From Bacteroides_E sp964528875 (GTDB taxonomy: Bacteria; Bacteroidota; Bacteroidia; Bacteroidales; Bacteroidaceae), in contig CAZGUI010000004.1 in the NCBI GenBank assembly GCA_964528875.1, forward strand, positions 1 through 64,000: a stretch of DNA of 64,000 bases. The letters are read 5' to 3'. The notes below the pieces were generated by a model. It was not told the origin of the DNA, did not search any database, and saw only the letters and a list, made by a program, of their open reading frames with translations. Position numbers and translations under genes: made by a program. Shown here in pieces: positions 35,059-43,505 of the stretch. Position 1 is the stretch's first letter; every line of letters begins with the position of its first letter.

Positions 35059-36363
35059 TTAAAATCCCTGTTGCATTTGTGCTACCAGGCGCATATATTC
35101 TTCCATATCTCCTTTAGCTAATGCTTCCATCATTTGCTTTTGCAACGCCTCTATTTCTGCCTGTATTTCTCCTGTTCCTTCTTGGACTGCAGTCATTGCT
35201 TCTTCTACAGCTTGGGTGTAATCATCCAAAAAACCAAAGTCATCAGAGTCTTCATCCAGGTTGTCATCCATAATCCGATTCATCATTTTATATAATATCT
35301 CGGCAGCTTCATCCCACGTTTTTCCTGATGCTTCTTTCAATGTGGCAGATACAAATTGGTTAATTGTTTCCATTACATCTGTATAGTAATACATTTCATA
35401 AAACTTATACAGAATTCTTAAGGCAGCTCCTTCTGTATTTCCCGATTGTATGGCTTGAGTTACATTTTCATAGGTATCTTCAAAGTTCGACTGAATATTA
35501 CCCAATGATGAAGACATTTTTGTGGAAATTAGAGTATCTACAAAATATAAATCTTTGGCTAACTCTTCTTTAGGCATTGCAGCTAATTGTTCCAACACCT
35601 TAGCTCCTTTAGATACCACTTCCTGAGTAGTTAAATCTCTATTCATATCCGAAATAGCTTTATCTATCTCATTCAAAAGAGCTCCCTGAGGTGAAGCAAA
35701 GTACATTATTTGATAAAAAGCTACATCCAGAATGTTCCAAGAATAGCCATAAGCTCTCTCTTGATTATATTCAGCAATGGCTTCGATTGTATACTTGCAT
35801 ATTTCTTGAATAGAGTTATATACATTATCAATTACTTCTTGCGAATAGGGTTTAATGATAGGTTGATAGATACGCTGTGCATTAAATTCTGATTCAAACT
35901 CATCATCGTACTTATCACCTATTTCGCAAAATTCTCTCAATACATCATAAAGCTTATGAGGGTGTGTTTGTGAAATATGACAGTCGTATTTCATTCTCAA
36001 AATGTCATCATTGAGCTGAAAATTCACTAATGTAGTTTCGTTTATATTTAAACCGGCCACCTGTCTTAACATAGGAAGACCACCCTTTTCCGGTAGTTTC
36101 ATAAAGTCGGCATTCATTATTAATCGATTGTCTTTTAATAGTAAATCGATTATAATTGAACCGTGAGGAATATGAAACTCTGTTCCCTCTTCATTACCAT
36201 ATTCTTTTCTGGCATTTGGGTTTAAGCTATCCAAGAAAGTATGAAAAGCATTCAAATACTGCTCTTCCTGATACAAATCGATGGCCGATTTGAAGATCTC
36301 AAAATTAAATAAGCTCTCGGTTGTTCCTAAAACCGGCTCATAATAATTAATTGCATTTTTCAT
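35059..36363 (-). CDS. YbjN-like-domain protein with helical C-terminus
   Basis: 434 residues, soluble. Residues about 60-160 resemble a YbjN-like domain (IIIDLLLKDNRLIMNADF, LPMLRQVAGLN, HPHKLYDVLREFCEIGDKYDDEF). Residues 165-365 are helical. An acidic stretch (DDNLDEDSDDFGFLDD) precedes a charged C-terminal helix (EIEALQKQMMEALAKGD) that could be a coiled coil. No enzyme motif. It lies between the membrane protein gene (87-bp gap) and the chimeric protease gene (33 bp), and may act as adaptor or chaperone for the protease. That is inference from the shared fold and order. Confidence 0.7.
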   Translation of the reverse strand: MKNAINYYEPVLGTTESLFNFEIFKSAIDLYQEEQYLNAFHTFLDSLNPNARKEYGNEEGTEFHIPHGSIIIDLLLKDNRLIMNADFMKLPEKGGLPMLRQVAGLNINETTLVNFQLNDDILRMKYDCHISQTHPHKLYDVLREFCEIGDKYDDEFESEFNAQRIYQPIIKPYSQEVIDNVYNSIQEICKYTIEAIAEYNQERAYGYSWNILDVAFYQIMYFASPQGALLNEIDKAISDMNRDLTTQEVVSKGAKVLEQLAAMPKEELAKDLYFVDTLISTKMSSSLGNIQSNFEDTYENVTQAIQSGNTEGAALRILYKFYEMYYYTDVMETINQFVSATLKEASGKTWDEAAEILYKMMNRIMDDNLDEDSDDFGFLDDYTQAVEEAMTAVQEGTGEIQAEIEALQKQMMEALAKGDMEEYMRLVAQMQQGF

Positions 36364-36450
36364 TTACTATTCGTTTATAAGATTATACATATTGTAATTT
36401 TCTAATGAGATAATAGGTAGTAAGAAGTATTTATTCTTTTGCTCAAGAGA

Positions 36451-37005
36451 TTAAATACTTTTTATGATTTTATAAAACTCTGTATATTCCGGATCAGTAA
36501 CTACTTTGATCACACTCGCTCCCCTAAAATCGGATGAAGAATAATATTGCATCAATTGTAAATAGAAAGTCTTGCCAACTTCATCTTCATGAATATAAAG
36601 TTGTAATGGACGGTTATCAGCAGAAGCTTCATAAGATAACCCCTCCCAGTCTTTTTTATCAAACAACTCTTTAACTCTTCTGGCATCTTCTCCATTAAGA
36701 TCACCTCCTTGTTCAGGATAGGCAAACTTTTTAACGGGTAATTGTTTTATTTCTCCGTTGCTTTTTTTATTATACCAACTACTACCTTCGGTATAAAATG
36801 AAAAGCCACAATATAAAAGTCCAATTATGGCTATCATTCGAATTAATAAATTACCAATGGGAATGAGTGAGGGATAGATAATGAGTAGCACACAAAGAGC
36901 TATCAATATCATATACATAATCCTTTTGGATTGATTTTTTCTTTTCTCAAAGTCTGAATTATTTTCGTAAAATTCATACAAATTATTGGGGTACTGTGAA
37001 TTCAT
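36451..37005 (-). CDS. Membrane protein of the LemA operon, unknown family
   Basis: 184 residues. A polar N-terminus (about 1-27) precedes two adjacent TMs (about 28-48 and 52-69), then a soluble C-terminal domain (about 75-184) with GEDARRVKELFDKKDWEGL and beta strands L-Q-L-Y-I-H-E-D-E. Both ends face the cytoplasm by the positive-inside rule. I do not recognise the family. It is seventh in the nine-gene operon and could be the membrane anchor for the soluble downstream proteins. Confidence 0.7.
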   Translation of the reverse strand: MNSQYPNNLYEFYENNSDFEKRKNQSKRIMYMILIALCVLLIIYPSLIPIGNLLIRMIAIIGLLYCGFSFYTEGSSWYNKKSNGEIKQLPVKKFAYPEQGGDLNGEDARRVKELFDKKDWEGLSYEASADNRPLQLYIHEDEVGKTFYLQLMQYYSSSDFRGASVIKVVTDPEYTEFYKIIKSI

Positions 37006-37047
37006 GTTATGTTCAAATTTATTATAACTACTATTTTATGATATATA

Positions 37048-37896
37048 CTACCAACTTAGTTTAACCCAAGGACTGTTCGGATTATTAAGCAAGTTGTGAG
37101 CAATTGAAGCAATCTCTTCCACTCCACTCCAAGCAGCTCTACCAATGACATAACTTTTCGCAAAATCATTCCATGAAGTAAAGTGTTTTTGAGCTTTATC
37201 ATATGCTTCATTAATAAACTCCCAGGCCTCTTCTTCTGTGAGATATTTGGCATCGTAACAAATGCGAGCCAGATAGCTTAATCGACCATAATCCCATCCC
37301 AAGACACCATAGAACTGAATATCTTCTTTAGAGCTTATAACATCCTCATTGATTAACTCTTCATAAGAATTTTGTAAGTTACTAACTTGAGCTAGAGCTT
37401 TCTCTATATCTTCTTTATAAGTTTCTTTTTCTTTCTCTGTAAGATTCCCATGAGGGTTTAATCCCGATAAAATAATTTTCTTTTGTTCATTTATACTAGC
37501 GTGTGAAAAAGCTTTATATACAGAAGGAAAATAATAATTGAACCCTTTATCTTTCAAATAGTTCAAAGTATCTAGAGCAGTCTCTTTATTATAAATGTTC
37601 CACCAGTCTTGGGCAGTCATACGAATTATTTCATCATCCAAACCTGTGGTTAAGGAGTTTATATAAGCTTCTTGCATTTCACTGTAAATGGCACCTATAG
37701 ATATTTTCTTATACTCTTCACTGCTTAGTGTAGAAGAGGGATTGAATGTAAGTGGTACAAAGTCATCATCTACATCCTTTGGATTATTTTGATTCTTTAT
37801 AAAAGGAATCAGCTTAAAAAAGATGAAATAAACAGCAAGGACTGAGAGTAATAATAGTAAAAAAGAGTTTTCTGATATAAATTCCATAAGTTTCAA
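37048..37896 (-). CDS. DUF1266-domain membrane-anchored protein
   Basis: 282 residues. TM about 12-32 near the N-terminus, then a cytoplasmic DUF1266-type domain: QDWWNIYNKETALDTLNYL in the middle and DYGRLSYLARICYDAKYLTE...FTSWNDFAKSYVIGRAAWSG near the end are its typical Trp/Gly-rich signatures. DUF1266 proteins include E. coli YbeR/YbeU and have no proven activity. Sixth gene of the operon, between DUF3137 (24-bp gap) and the two-TM protein (42 bp). Confidence 0.8.
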   Translation of the reverse strand: MKLMEFISENSFLLLLLSVLAVYFIFFKLIPFIKNQNNPKDVDDDFVPLTFNPSSTLSSEEYKKISIGAIYSEMQEAYINSLTTGLDDEIIRMTAQDWWNIYNKETALDTLNYLKDKGFNYYFPSVYKAFSHASINEQKKIILSGLNPHGNLTEKEKETYKEDIEKALAQVSNLQNSYEELINEDVISSKEDIQFYGVLGWDYGRLSYLARICYDAKYLTEEEAWEFINEAYDKAQKHFTSWNDFAKSYVIGRAAWSGVEEIASIAHNLLNNPNSPWVKLSW

Positions 37897-37920
37897 TGTA
37901 TTAGAACTATTAGTTTTTAT

Positions 37921-38985
37921 TTATAAATTCAAATCGTTGAGTGTTTCTCTAACTGTTGTAAAATTATCGTACAGATCAGTTAACACCTCATTGCTTGAGG
38001 AGGATACCTTTCCTAAGGTCAAAAAACCTTCGGGCATTGAAACAGCAAAATAGAACTGATTGCCGTTAAATGAGAGCATTATATCTCTGTTGTATTTCTT
38101 TTTTAACTCTGTTATTCTACTCATCATTGCTGGAGTTAGAACATAACGTGCAGTAATTTCATCACTGGCATATACTGCGAAATAACGTTCGAACTCTATA
38201 TCTTCTAACTGAACCAACTTATTGTTATTTACATTCTTAAGAGATTGAATGTTTTTTGCTAAATAATCAAGATGTTTTTCTAAGTGGTCCGGTAAAATAA
38301 CTACCGAACCTTTTATTTCCTTTTCTAATTTAGCCGAAGCAAACATTCCTCTAAAACTGCCGGTAATATTTTCTATTCGTGATGAAAATACGCCTTTGAA
38401 TGTGGTCTTAAAAATTAGAAAAACACTACCTAAAGTAGTGTTCGATAACCAATGTTCACTTTTTGATCCACTAATAAGTACATCTTGAAACATTATGTTG
38501 CGCTTTCCACTATCAAAAATAATTTTCCCAAACGACTGACCACAAGTATAATCCCGATGTGCACCACCGAAAAAATGACTTTTCATTATCTCCGACACTG
38601 AAAGGATTGAAGGGGTCAAACTCAATCGTGCATCGGGAAATAGTTGATGAATAATTTTTTGGATAGCACTCTGTTCTGCTGCTGAAAATTTCTGCTGAAA
38701 GTAACTTAAACCATAACCTCCAAGAGTTATTAATACAAACAAAGGGAGCAGAACAAGTATGGTTTTATATCTTTCCCAAAAAGATGGATTCGGGTCTAAT
38801 GTATGTAAGAAAGAGGTATCACCACCGGAAAATATAAATGCCTGCATTCCAATAAAGACAATAAAATAAAGCATTGCTCCACCATAACATAAAAAACGAG
38901 ATATCTGAATTATTTCTCTATGTCTCTCAGCCTTTTTTAATACTTGAGATAACTCTTTCTGTAACTGCCCTATCTTTACATTCAT
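37921..38985 (-). CDS. DUF3137-domain membrane protein
   Basis: 354 residues. Two TMs (about 31-52 and 73-93) follow a short coiled N-terminus. The large domain behind them carries the DUF3137 pattern: FGKIIFDSGKRNIMFQDVLI, FRGMFASAKLEKEIKGSVVI, LEDIEFERYFAVYASDE and ARYVLTPAMMSRI. DUF3137 genes are frequent neighbours of lemA in bacteria, and that pairing is kept here (12-bp gap). Function unknown; the conserved pairing suggests a membrane complex with LemA. Confidence 0.85.
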   Translation of the reverse strand: MNVKIGQLQKELSQVLKKAERHREIIQISRFLCYGGAMLYFIVFIGMQAFIFSGGDTSFLHTLDPNPSFWERYKTILVLLPLFVLITLGGYGLSYFQQKFSAAEQSAIQKIIHQLFPDARLSLTPSILSVSEIMKSHFFGGAHRDYTCGQSFGKIIFDSGKRNIMFQDVLISGSKSEHWLSNTTLGSVFLIFKTTFKGVFSSRIENITGSFRGMFASAKLEKEIKGSVVILPDHLEKHLDYLAKNIQSLKNVNNNKLVQLEDIEFERYFAVYASDEITARYVLTPAMMSRITELKKKYNRDIMLSFNGNQFYFAVSMPEGFLTLGKVSSSSNEVLTDLYDNFTTVRETLNDLNL

Positions 38986-38997
38986 AAGTATCTTTTA

Positions 38998-39558
38998 TTA
39001 TTCAAATAAGGCTTTAACATCAACATTAGCTTTCTCAACTTCAGGAATCGTTATTAAGTCATACAGCTGATAGCTCTTTAATGAAGCCACTAAAGAAGAA
39101 GGAAACATCTGAACATAATTATTAAAGTCCACCGCTGCAGCATTAAATGTGCGTCGAGCAGCTTGTAGTTGATATTCCATCTCTTCAATACTTTTTTCAA
39201 GATGAATAAACTGTTTATCAGCCTTTAGTTCAGGATAGTTTTCTACTGCTACTTTGATATCAGCAAGCTTACCGGAAAGTTCTGTTCCTATTTTTATTTG
39301 CTCTTGTTCATCTTTTGATTCCTGTATTAATGCTCGTAACTCAGTAATTCTAGTTAACGTAGTATTTTCATATCCCATATAATTTTGCACTGCAGCAACT
39401 AAATTGGGTATCATATCATTCCGTTGTTTAAGCATTACAGAGATACTACTTTCTGTTTGTTTTACTTTATTGTTCTTAGCTATAAACTTATTGTAAGTAA
39501 CTACAAACCAGAGTATCAAAATGATCAATAAAAGCAAAAAGGTTAAAGGATAAAACAT
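38998..39558 (-). CDS. lemA: LemA family protein
   Basis: 186 residues. A single N-terminal TM (about 3-19, with no cleavage site) is followed by the all-helical LemA domain: NKFIAKNNKVKQTESSISVML, QRNDMIPNLVAAVQNYMGYE, RRTFNAAAVDFNNYVQMFPSS. Family members are membrane proteins with a short outside N-terminus and a helical bundle. Roles are unclear; a LemA peptide was first met as a Listeria antigen. It precedes DUF3137 by 12 bp and follows the lipoprotein gene by 34 bp. Confidence 0.93.
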   Translation of the reverse strand: MFYPLTFLLLLIILILWFVVTYNKFIAKNNKVKQTESSISVMLKQRNDMIPNLVAAVQNYMGYENTTLTRITELRALIQESKDEQEQIKIGTELSGKLADIKVAVENYPELKADKQFIHLEKSIEEMEYQLQAARRTFNAAAVDFNNYVQMFPSSLVASLKSYQLYDLITIPEVEKANVDVKALFE

Positions 39559-39592
39559 ATTCTTATTGTTAGCATATTCTATATATTCTTAG

Positions 39593-40237
39593 TTACTGAG
39601 GATCTAAATTGCCATCCAAATCTGCTTTGAATGTATACTCATCATAATAGTTATGACTGCTGTCCGATCCGGTATGTCTTTCTATTGTAAAGCGATGTTC
39701 TATTTTCTCCGGATTATTATGAAAGATGATACTATATGTTCCTATGCCATCAGCAGATAAACTATCGGCAGCTAACATAGCAATTGCAGAATTTACGTTA
39801 GCTGCAATTTTCTCACAACCTAATTTCGTTACATTTTTTATCCCCTTATAAGGTCTATGATTCACTGAGGTATAGTAAAAAGCTGTTGTATCCTCAAAAG
39901 CTTTATTCTCCTTTAAGTCTATAGTAATCAGACTTCTTTTTTTAGTGTTTTCAGAGTTAACAAAGAGAATCTCAGCCAAGCCTCTAGAGAATGAATAGGT
40001 AGAAACATCGCTATCAGCTTTTCTGAAAAATATTTCAAGAATTTCCATTTCAGGAGTAACATTTTTCTTGATAAGTTCTTCCAAATCCTGAATATCTTTT
40101 TCTTTTGTGAAATTTCGTCCATCATTAAACACACTAACAATGTCTTTACATCCTATTTGAACAAGAATTAAACCCAATAAAAGGATACCAGTCTTTAACC
40201 TGGAGTTTCTTTTTAGTATATTTTCTTTTATATTCAT
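39593..40237 (-). CDS. Lipoprotein of the LemA operon, unknown family
   Basis: 214 residues. After a basic start, a hydrophobic stretch (about 17-29) ends in the lipobox V-Q-I-G-C (Cys30), so it is probably a lipoprotein. The mature part has alternating strands and helices (Y-S-F-S-R-G-L-A-E-I-L-F-V; C-E-K-I-A-A-N-V-N-S-A-I-A-M-L) and ends acidic. No family recognised. It is the only predicted extracytoplasmic lipoprotein of the operon and could be a sensor facing the envelope; this is speculation from its position. Confidence 0.65.
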   Translation of the reverse strand: MNIKENILKRNSRLKTGILLLGLILVQIGCKDIVSVFNDGRNFTKEKDIQDLEELIKKNVTPEMEILEIFFRKADSDVSTYSFSRGLAEILFVNSENTKKRSLITIDLKENKAFEDTTAFYYTSVNHRPYKGIKNVTKLGCEKIAANVNSAIAMLAADSLSADGIGTYSIIFHNNPEKIEHRFTIERHTGSDSSHNYYDEYTFKADLDGNLDPQ

Positions 40238-40243
40238 TTCAAT

Positions 40244-40717
40244 TTATTTAGCGAATTTATCCATGAAAAAATCATAAAATGGTTGAAACTCTTGAGACTG
40301 TGAAACTCCTATAGTATAACCTCCATTAGTTGAACCTGTTGGATCAATAAAAAACTCTAAGGGTTGTTCACCAAAAGCAGGGTGATCGATAGTGAATCTT
40401 TTACTTTTATCACTCAAAAATGCAGAGTTACATTCACTCCTCTTACAAATAATAGGAGGCTCAAACGATGAAAGAGTATTGTCTGTTGAAATAATTACAA
40501 TTTCCGGATCATCACCATCTTTATAGCCCAAAATATAGTTGTAGTAAGTGGTTACATCTTTAAATAGTTTCTTCTCATAAACAATATTTATCACTGATAA
40601 TGTTACATAACTTTCTCCATTCTCTAAAAGAGAATTAAATTTGTTGCGAATCTCTTGTTTTTTACTTTCTGATTTCGCTCCTCCCTCTAACCCTAATAAT
40701 CGACTTAAAAATCCCAT
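40244..40717 (-). CDS. Small soluble protein of the LemA operon
   Basis: 157 residues, no signal peptide or TM. N-terminal MGFLSRLLGLEGG is amphipathic, followed by a charged helix and a beta-rich domain (Y-V-T-L-S-V-I-N-I-V-Y; P-E-I-V-I-I-S-T-D-N; Y-T-I-G-V-S-Q-S-Q-E-F). The amphipathic start could touch the membrane. No known family. It precedes the lipoprotein gene by 6 bp. Confidence 0.65.
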   Translation of the reverse strand: MGFLSRLLGLEGGAKSESKKQEIRNKFNSLLENGESYVTLSVINIVYEKKLFKDVTTYYNYILGYKDGDDPEIVIISTDNTLSSFEPPIICKRSECNSAFLSDKSKRFTIDHPAFGEQPLEFFIDPTGSTNGGYTIGVSQSQEFQPFYDFFMDKFAK

Positions 40718-40768
40718 AATACGTTGTTTTATTTATTAAATAATTAATATCTGACACGTAAAAATGAA

Positions 40769-40954
40769 TCACATAAAATAAAAAATGACGCTACAAATCA
40801 CGAAGAGAATGCCAGCTAATAAAATGGCTATATTGCGTGCTTTCGAATTATTTTCAGAATAAATCCATTTCCATTTTAAGAAAAACCCTAAAATAATAAC
40901 TACGCCAACAAGCATTAGTACTGCGCATCTCTCAAGTGTTCCTAAGTTTTCCAT
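40769..40954 (-). CDS. Small two-helix membrane protein, first gene of the LemA operon
   Basis: 61 residues with two hydrophobic helices (about 9-27 and 41-60) around a loop KWKWIYSENNSKARN. Positive charges in the loop put it on the cytoplasmic side. It is the first frame after the FNR-type box (65-78 bp upstream of its ATG) and lies 51 bp before the next gene. Short and without homologue recognised, but its place, clean helices and good start support a real gene. Confidence 0.6.
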   Translation of the reverse strand: MENLGTLERCAVLMLVGVVIILGFFLKWKWIYSENNSKARNIAILLAGILFVICSVIFYFM

Positions 40955-40997
40955 AGTGTATTTATTGTTTACTTGCCTGAATTTTCATGCAAATTAC

Positions 40998-41013
40998 TTG
41001 ATTGTCAAATCAA
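40998..41013. promoter_or_regulatory. Second TTGAT...ATCAA palindrome
   Basis: TTGATTGTCAAATCAA has FNR-like half-sites but a 6-bp centre instead of 4, so it is a weaker or cooperative site next to the exact box at 41019. Confidence 0.4.
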
Positions 41014-41018
41014 AAGTC

Positions 41019-41032
41019 TTGATGTAAATCAA
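41019..41032. promoter_or_regulatory. FNR/CRP-type operator
   Basis: TTGATGTAAATCAA is an exact TTGAT-N4-ATCAA box, flanked by C and G that extend the symmetry. It lies 65-78 bp upstream of the first gene of the LemA operon. The regulator encoded upstream has the E-x-x-S-R recognition helix that reads such half-sites in FNR. Confidence 0.6.
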
Positions 41033-41220
41033 GAAATCATTTAATTCTATATAAATCACTAATTATCTAGTACAAAAGAGAGCTTCAGAAAGGAAATGGG
41101 GCTAATATGTTTACAGAATATTGTCTGATTGTTCTATTATAACTTGAAGGGTGATGTTTACAAGCTCCCTTCTCTGTCTTTTTTAATGCTTGATTCAGAT
41201 CTTCTATTCTCTAATCTGGA

Positions 41221-41472
41221 TCAAGAGATTCGGACACGTCTATGCTTTTTTCTAATTTTCGGAGAAACATTAAATGTGGAATTTTCCATTATGGATTCAA
41301 ACCTTTGCTTGGGATAATACAAAGCAGAATCCATCTGATTTAATGGATAGTAATTACTGACAATATCATTCAGTGCATCAATCGCAATTATAGTGTCGGT
41401 AACATAAGTCAAAGATTGAAGAGCCCCCTCTAATATTTTATTATTCTCATTGTTTGCAGAATAAATCAGAAG
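41221..41472 (-). pseudogene. Relic of a TPR-like protein gene
   Basis: An 83-codon open stretch bounded by stops, without a credible start. It reads as protein: LEGALQSLTYVTDTIIAIDA then a TPR-like DSALYYPKQRFESIM, ending KKHRRVRIS. It resembles the helical-repeat parts of Bacteroidota regulators or sensors. I read it as a decayed fragment; it shares a 16-mer with a small frame at 59982-59997. Confidence 0.35.
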
Positions 41473-41532
41473 CTAATTGGAGTTAAAGTTCAAAGTCTAA
41501 TAAAACCTTTTATAGATGAGATTTCTTAATCT

Positions 41533-42123
41533 TTAATCATTGGTAAAAGTTATTTTTCTTCTAATTCTACTTAATGTTTCAGGTGTTACATTAATAAAAG
41601 AAGCTATGTCTTTTAATGTGGCTACATTTAAAATGTCCGGATGCTTTTTAATTAATTTCTGATAGCGTTGCTCAGCTGTATCACAATACATGGACAATAA
41701 GCGATTATAAATATCAATTAAAAATGTTCGGGAAATTTCTTTAATGAGTGTGTTTTCTATCTCTTGAATGTCAGTATATGACACAGAATATATGACACTA
41801 TCCACTATGGTCTGGGCATCGGTAATTGCTAATGAATCAAAGAAATTATCAGAATAATTTTCAAGAAAAGAGGGAAGATCAGCAATAAAATCATCACCAA
41901 AACTAAACCCCACCGTTTTCATTTCTCCTTTGGATGTATAGTTGATGTATTTAACGCCTCCTGTTTCTATATATCCAAAGATATTCTTAGAACTTCCTTT
42001 CCTGATGATATATTCTCCTTTCTTGAATCTTTTTTTTGTTCCTTTATCAATACAAAGTTGTTTAAGCAGATTTATATTTGCTATCTCCAGGTATTTATTA
42101 AATTTTAGTTCTTGTTGTTCCAT
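41533..42123 (-). CDS. Crp/Fnr-family transcriptional regulator
   Basis: 196 residues. An N-terminal cyclic-nucleotide-binding-like barrel (about 20-125: FKKGEYIIRKGSSKNIFGYIETG, FSFGDDFIADLPS), a dimerisation helix and a C-terminal helix-turn-helix, TLKDIASFINVTPETLSRIR. The recognition helix has E-T-L-S-R, matching the Glu-x-x-Ser-Arg that reads TTGAT in FNR. There are only two Cys residues and no N-terminal Fe-S cluster pattern, so it is not an oxygen sensor of FNR type; the ligand is unknown. It lies upstream of, and in the same direction as, the LemA operon, with a matching operator between them. Confidence 0.88.
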   Translation of the reverse strand: MEQQELKFNKYLEIANINLLKQLCIDKGTKKRFKKGEYIIRKGSSKNIFGYIETGGVKYINYTSKGEMKTVGFSFGDDFIADLPSFLENYSDNFFDSLAITDAQTIVDSVIYSVSYTDIQEIENTLIKEISRTFLIDIYNRLLSMYCDTAEQRYQKLIKKHPDILNVATLKDIASFINVTPETLSRIRRKITFTND

Positions 42124-42265
42124 ATAGCACTTTACATTGAAATTTAGCTTCTTGTATATAACAATTTACAACATTAAAAAATATATACAAAATAAGGAAT
42201 AATAATTATAATAATCGGTAAAATAAAAAAAACTTTTATTCTCCTGTATATTTTATTGAACCCTA

Positions 42266-42298
42266 TAAAAAAAGGTAGAACTGAAAAAGTCCTACCTT
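42266..42298 (-). terminator. Terminator of the rnf operon
   Basis: Stem AAGGTAG / CTACCTT (42272-42278 with 42292-42298), followed on the minus strand by TTTTTTTAT, 26 bp after the rnfA stop. Confidence 0.8.
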
Positions 42299-42323
42299 CT
42301 ATATAAAGCTATAAAATAATTAA

Positions 42324-42896
42324 TTATACGATTCCTGAGAATCCCATAAATGCCATAGCCAATAAACCTGCAGTAATTAATGCAATAGGAGTTCCTTGCA
42401 TCCCTTTAGGTATATTCGATAATCCCATTTGTTCACGGATACCGGCAAATAAGATTAGAGCTAGTGCAAACCCTAAAGCAGTAGAGAAAGCATACACTAC
42501 TCCTGTTAACAGGTTATAGTCTTTTTGTATTACTAAAATAGCAACACCAAGAATACAACAGTTAGTAGTAATTAAAGGTAAGAAAACACCTAATGCTTGA
42601 TACAATGCAGGAGATACTTTTTTCAAAATGATTTCAACCATTTGAACTAATCCGGCAATAACCAGAATAAAAGCAATGGTTTGTAGATAGCCTAATCCAA
42701 AAGCATCCAATACAAACTTTTGTAGTAAAAAGGTTACTATTGTTGCTAATGTTAATACAAAGGCAACAGCAGCTCCCATACCTACCGCTGTTTCAACTTT
42801 CTTAGAAACTCCCAGAAATGGACAAATACCTAAAAATTGTGACAACACTATGTTGTTCACAAAAATAGCTGATATAAATATTAATATATATTCCAT
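42324..42896 (-). CDS. rnfA: Rnf electron transport complex subunit A
   Basis: 190 residues, six TMs. Inner-membrane subunit of the ferredoxin:NAD+ oxidoreductase that pumps Na+ or H+. Motifs: NNIVLSQFLGICPFLGVSKK at the start, LITTNCCILGVAI in the middle (the conserved Cys region that helps hold the intramembrane iron-sulfur centre) and FALALILFAGIREQMGLSNI near the end. Last gene of rnfBCDGEA, 11 bp after rnfE, followed by a terminator. Confidence 0.95.
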   Translation of the reverse strand: MEYILIFISAIFVNNIVLSQFLGICPFLGVSKKVETAVGMGAAVAFVLTLATIVTFLLQKFVLDAFGLGYLQTIAFILVIAGLVQMVEIILKKVSPALYQALGVFLPLITTNCCILGVAILVIQKDYNLLTGVVYAFSTALGFALALILFAGIREQMGLSNIPKGMQGTPIALITAGLLAMAFMGFSGIV

Positions 42897-42907
42897 AATT
42901 CTTTAGA

Positions 42908-43492
42908 TTAAGCTTTTTTGAAGCGGTTAATAATAGCGATTAAATAACCTAAAGCTATAAACGCTCCCGGAGCCAAAACAAATAGTAACATTCCATATTG
43001 CTCAGAGTAGATAGTTATATCGAATACCTTGCCTGTACCTAAAAGTTCTCTTACAGCACCTAACATAGTTAAAGCAAGGGTAAAGCCTAACCCCATACCT
43101 AATCCATCGAATAGAGAAGATAAGGGAGAATTCTTAGCTGCAAAAGATTCTGCACGTCCTAGAACAATACAGTTAACTACAATTAGGGGAATAAACAATC
43201 CTAATGTAGCAAATAAATCCGGAACATAGGCTTGCATAACCATTTGTAATAACGTTACAAATGATGCAATAATTACAATATAGGAAGGAATACGAACCAT
43301 ATCGGGTATTAAGTTCTTTACCAATGAGATAACCACATTAGAACATACCAAGACAAACAGTGTTGCCAATCCCATACCTAATCCGTTAATTGCCGAAGAT
43401 GTTGTACCCAAGGTAGGACACATTCCCAAGAGGAGTACAAAGATGGGATTCTCTTTAATAATCCCGTTCATCAATACTTTAAAATTATTCAT
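42908..43492 (-). CDS. rnfE: Rnf electron transport complex subunit E
   Basis: Paralogue of RnfA with six TMs; the two form an inverted pair in the membrane. Start set at the ATG 43492 (MNNFKVLMNGIIKENPIF) because AAGGAGT lies just upstream at 43501-43507 and the family begins there; a longer frame from 43528 would overlap rnfG. 194 residues. Motifs: LLLGMCPTLGTTSSAINGLGMG, LIVVNCIVLGRAESFA, GLGMGLGFTLAL. Gap to rnfG is 13 bp with this start. Confidence 0.95.
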   Translation of the reverse strand: MNNFKVLMNGIIKENPIFVLLLGMCPTLGTTSSAINGLGMGLATLFVLVCSNVVISLVKNLIPDMVRIPSYIVIIASFVTLLQMVMQAYVPDLFATLGLFIPLIVVNCIVLGRAESFAAKNSPLSSLFDGLGMGLGFTLALTMLGAVRELLGTGKVFDITIYSEQYGMLLFVLAPGAFIALGYLIAIINRFKKA

Positions 43493-43505
43493 AATATGAC
43501 TCCTT

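Larger units (their letters stand above)
40955..41532. other. 578-bp intergenic region with FNR-type palindromes and a gene relic
   Basis: Holds two TTGAT/ATCAA palindromes (40998-41013, 41019-41032) near the LemA operon start and a relic of a protein-coding sequence (41221-41472, minus). The part from 41473 to 41532, downstream of the regulator gene, shows no T-tailed hairpin, so read-through from the regulator gene into the operon is possible. Confidence 0.55.
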
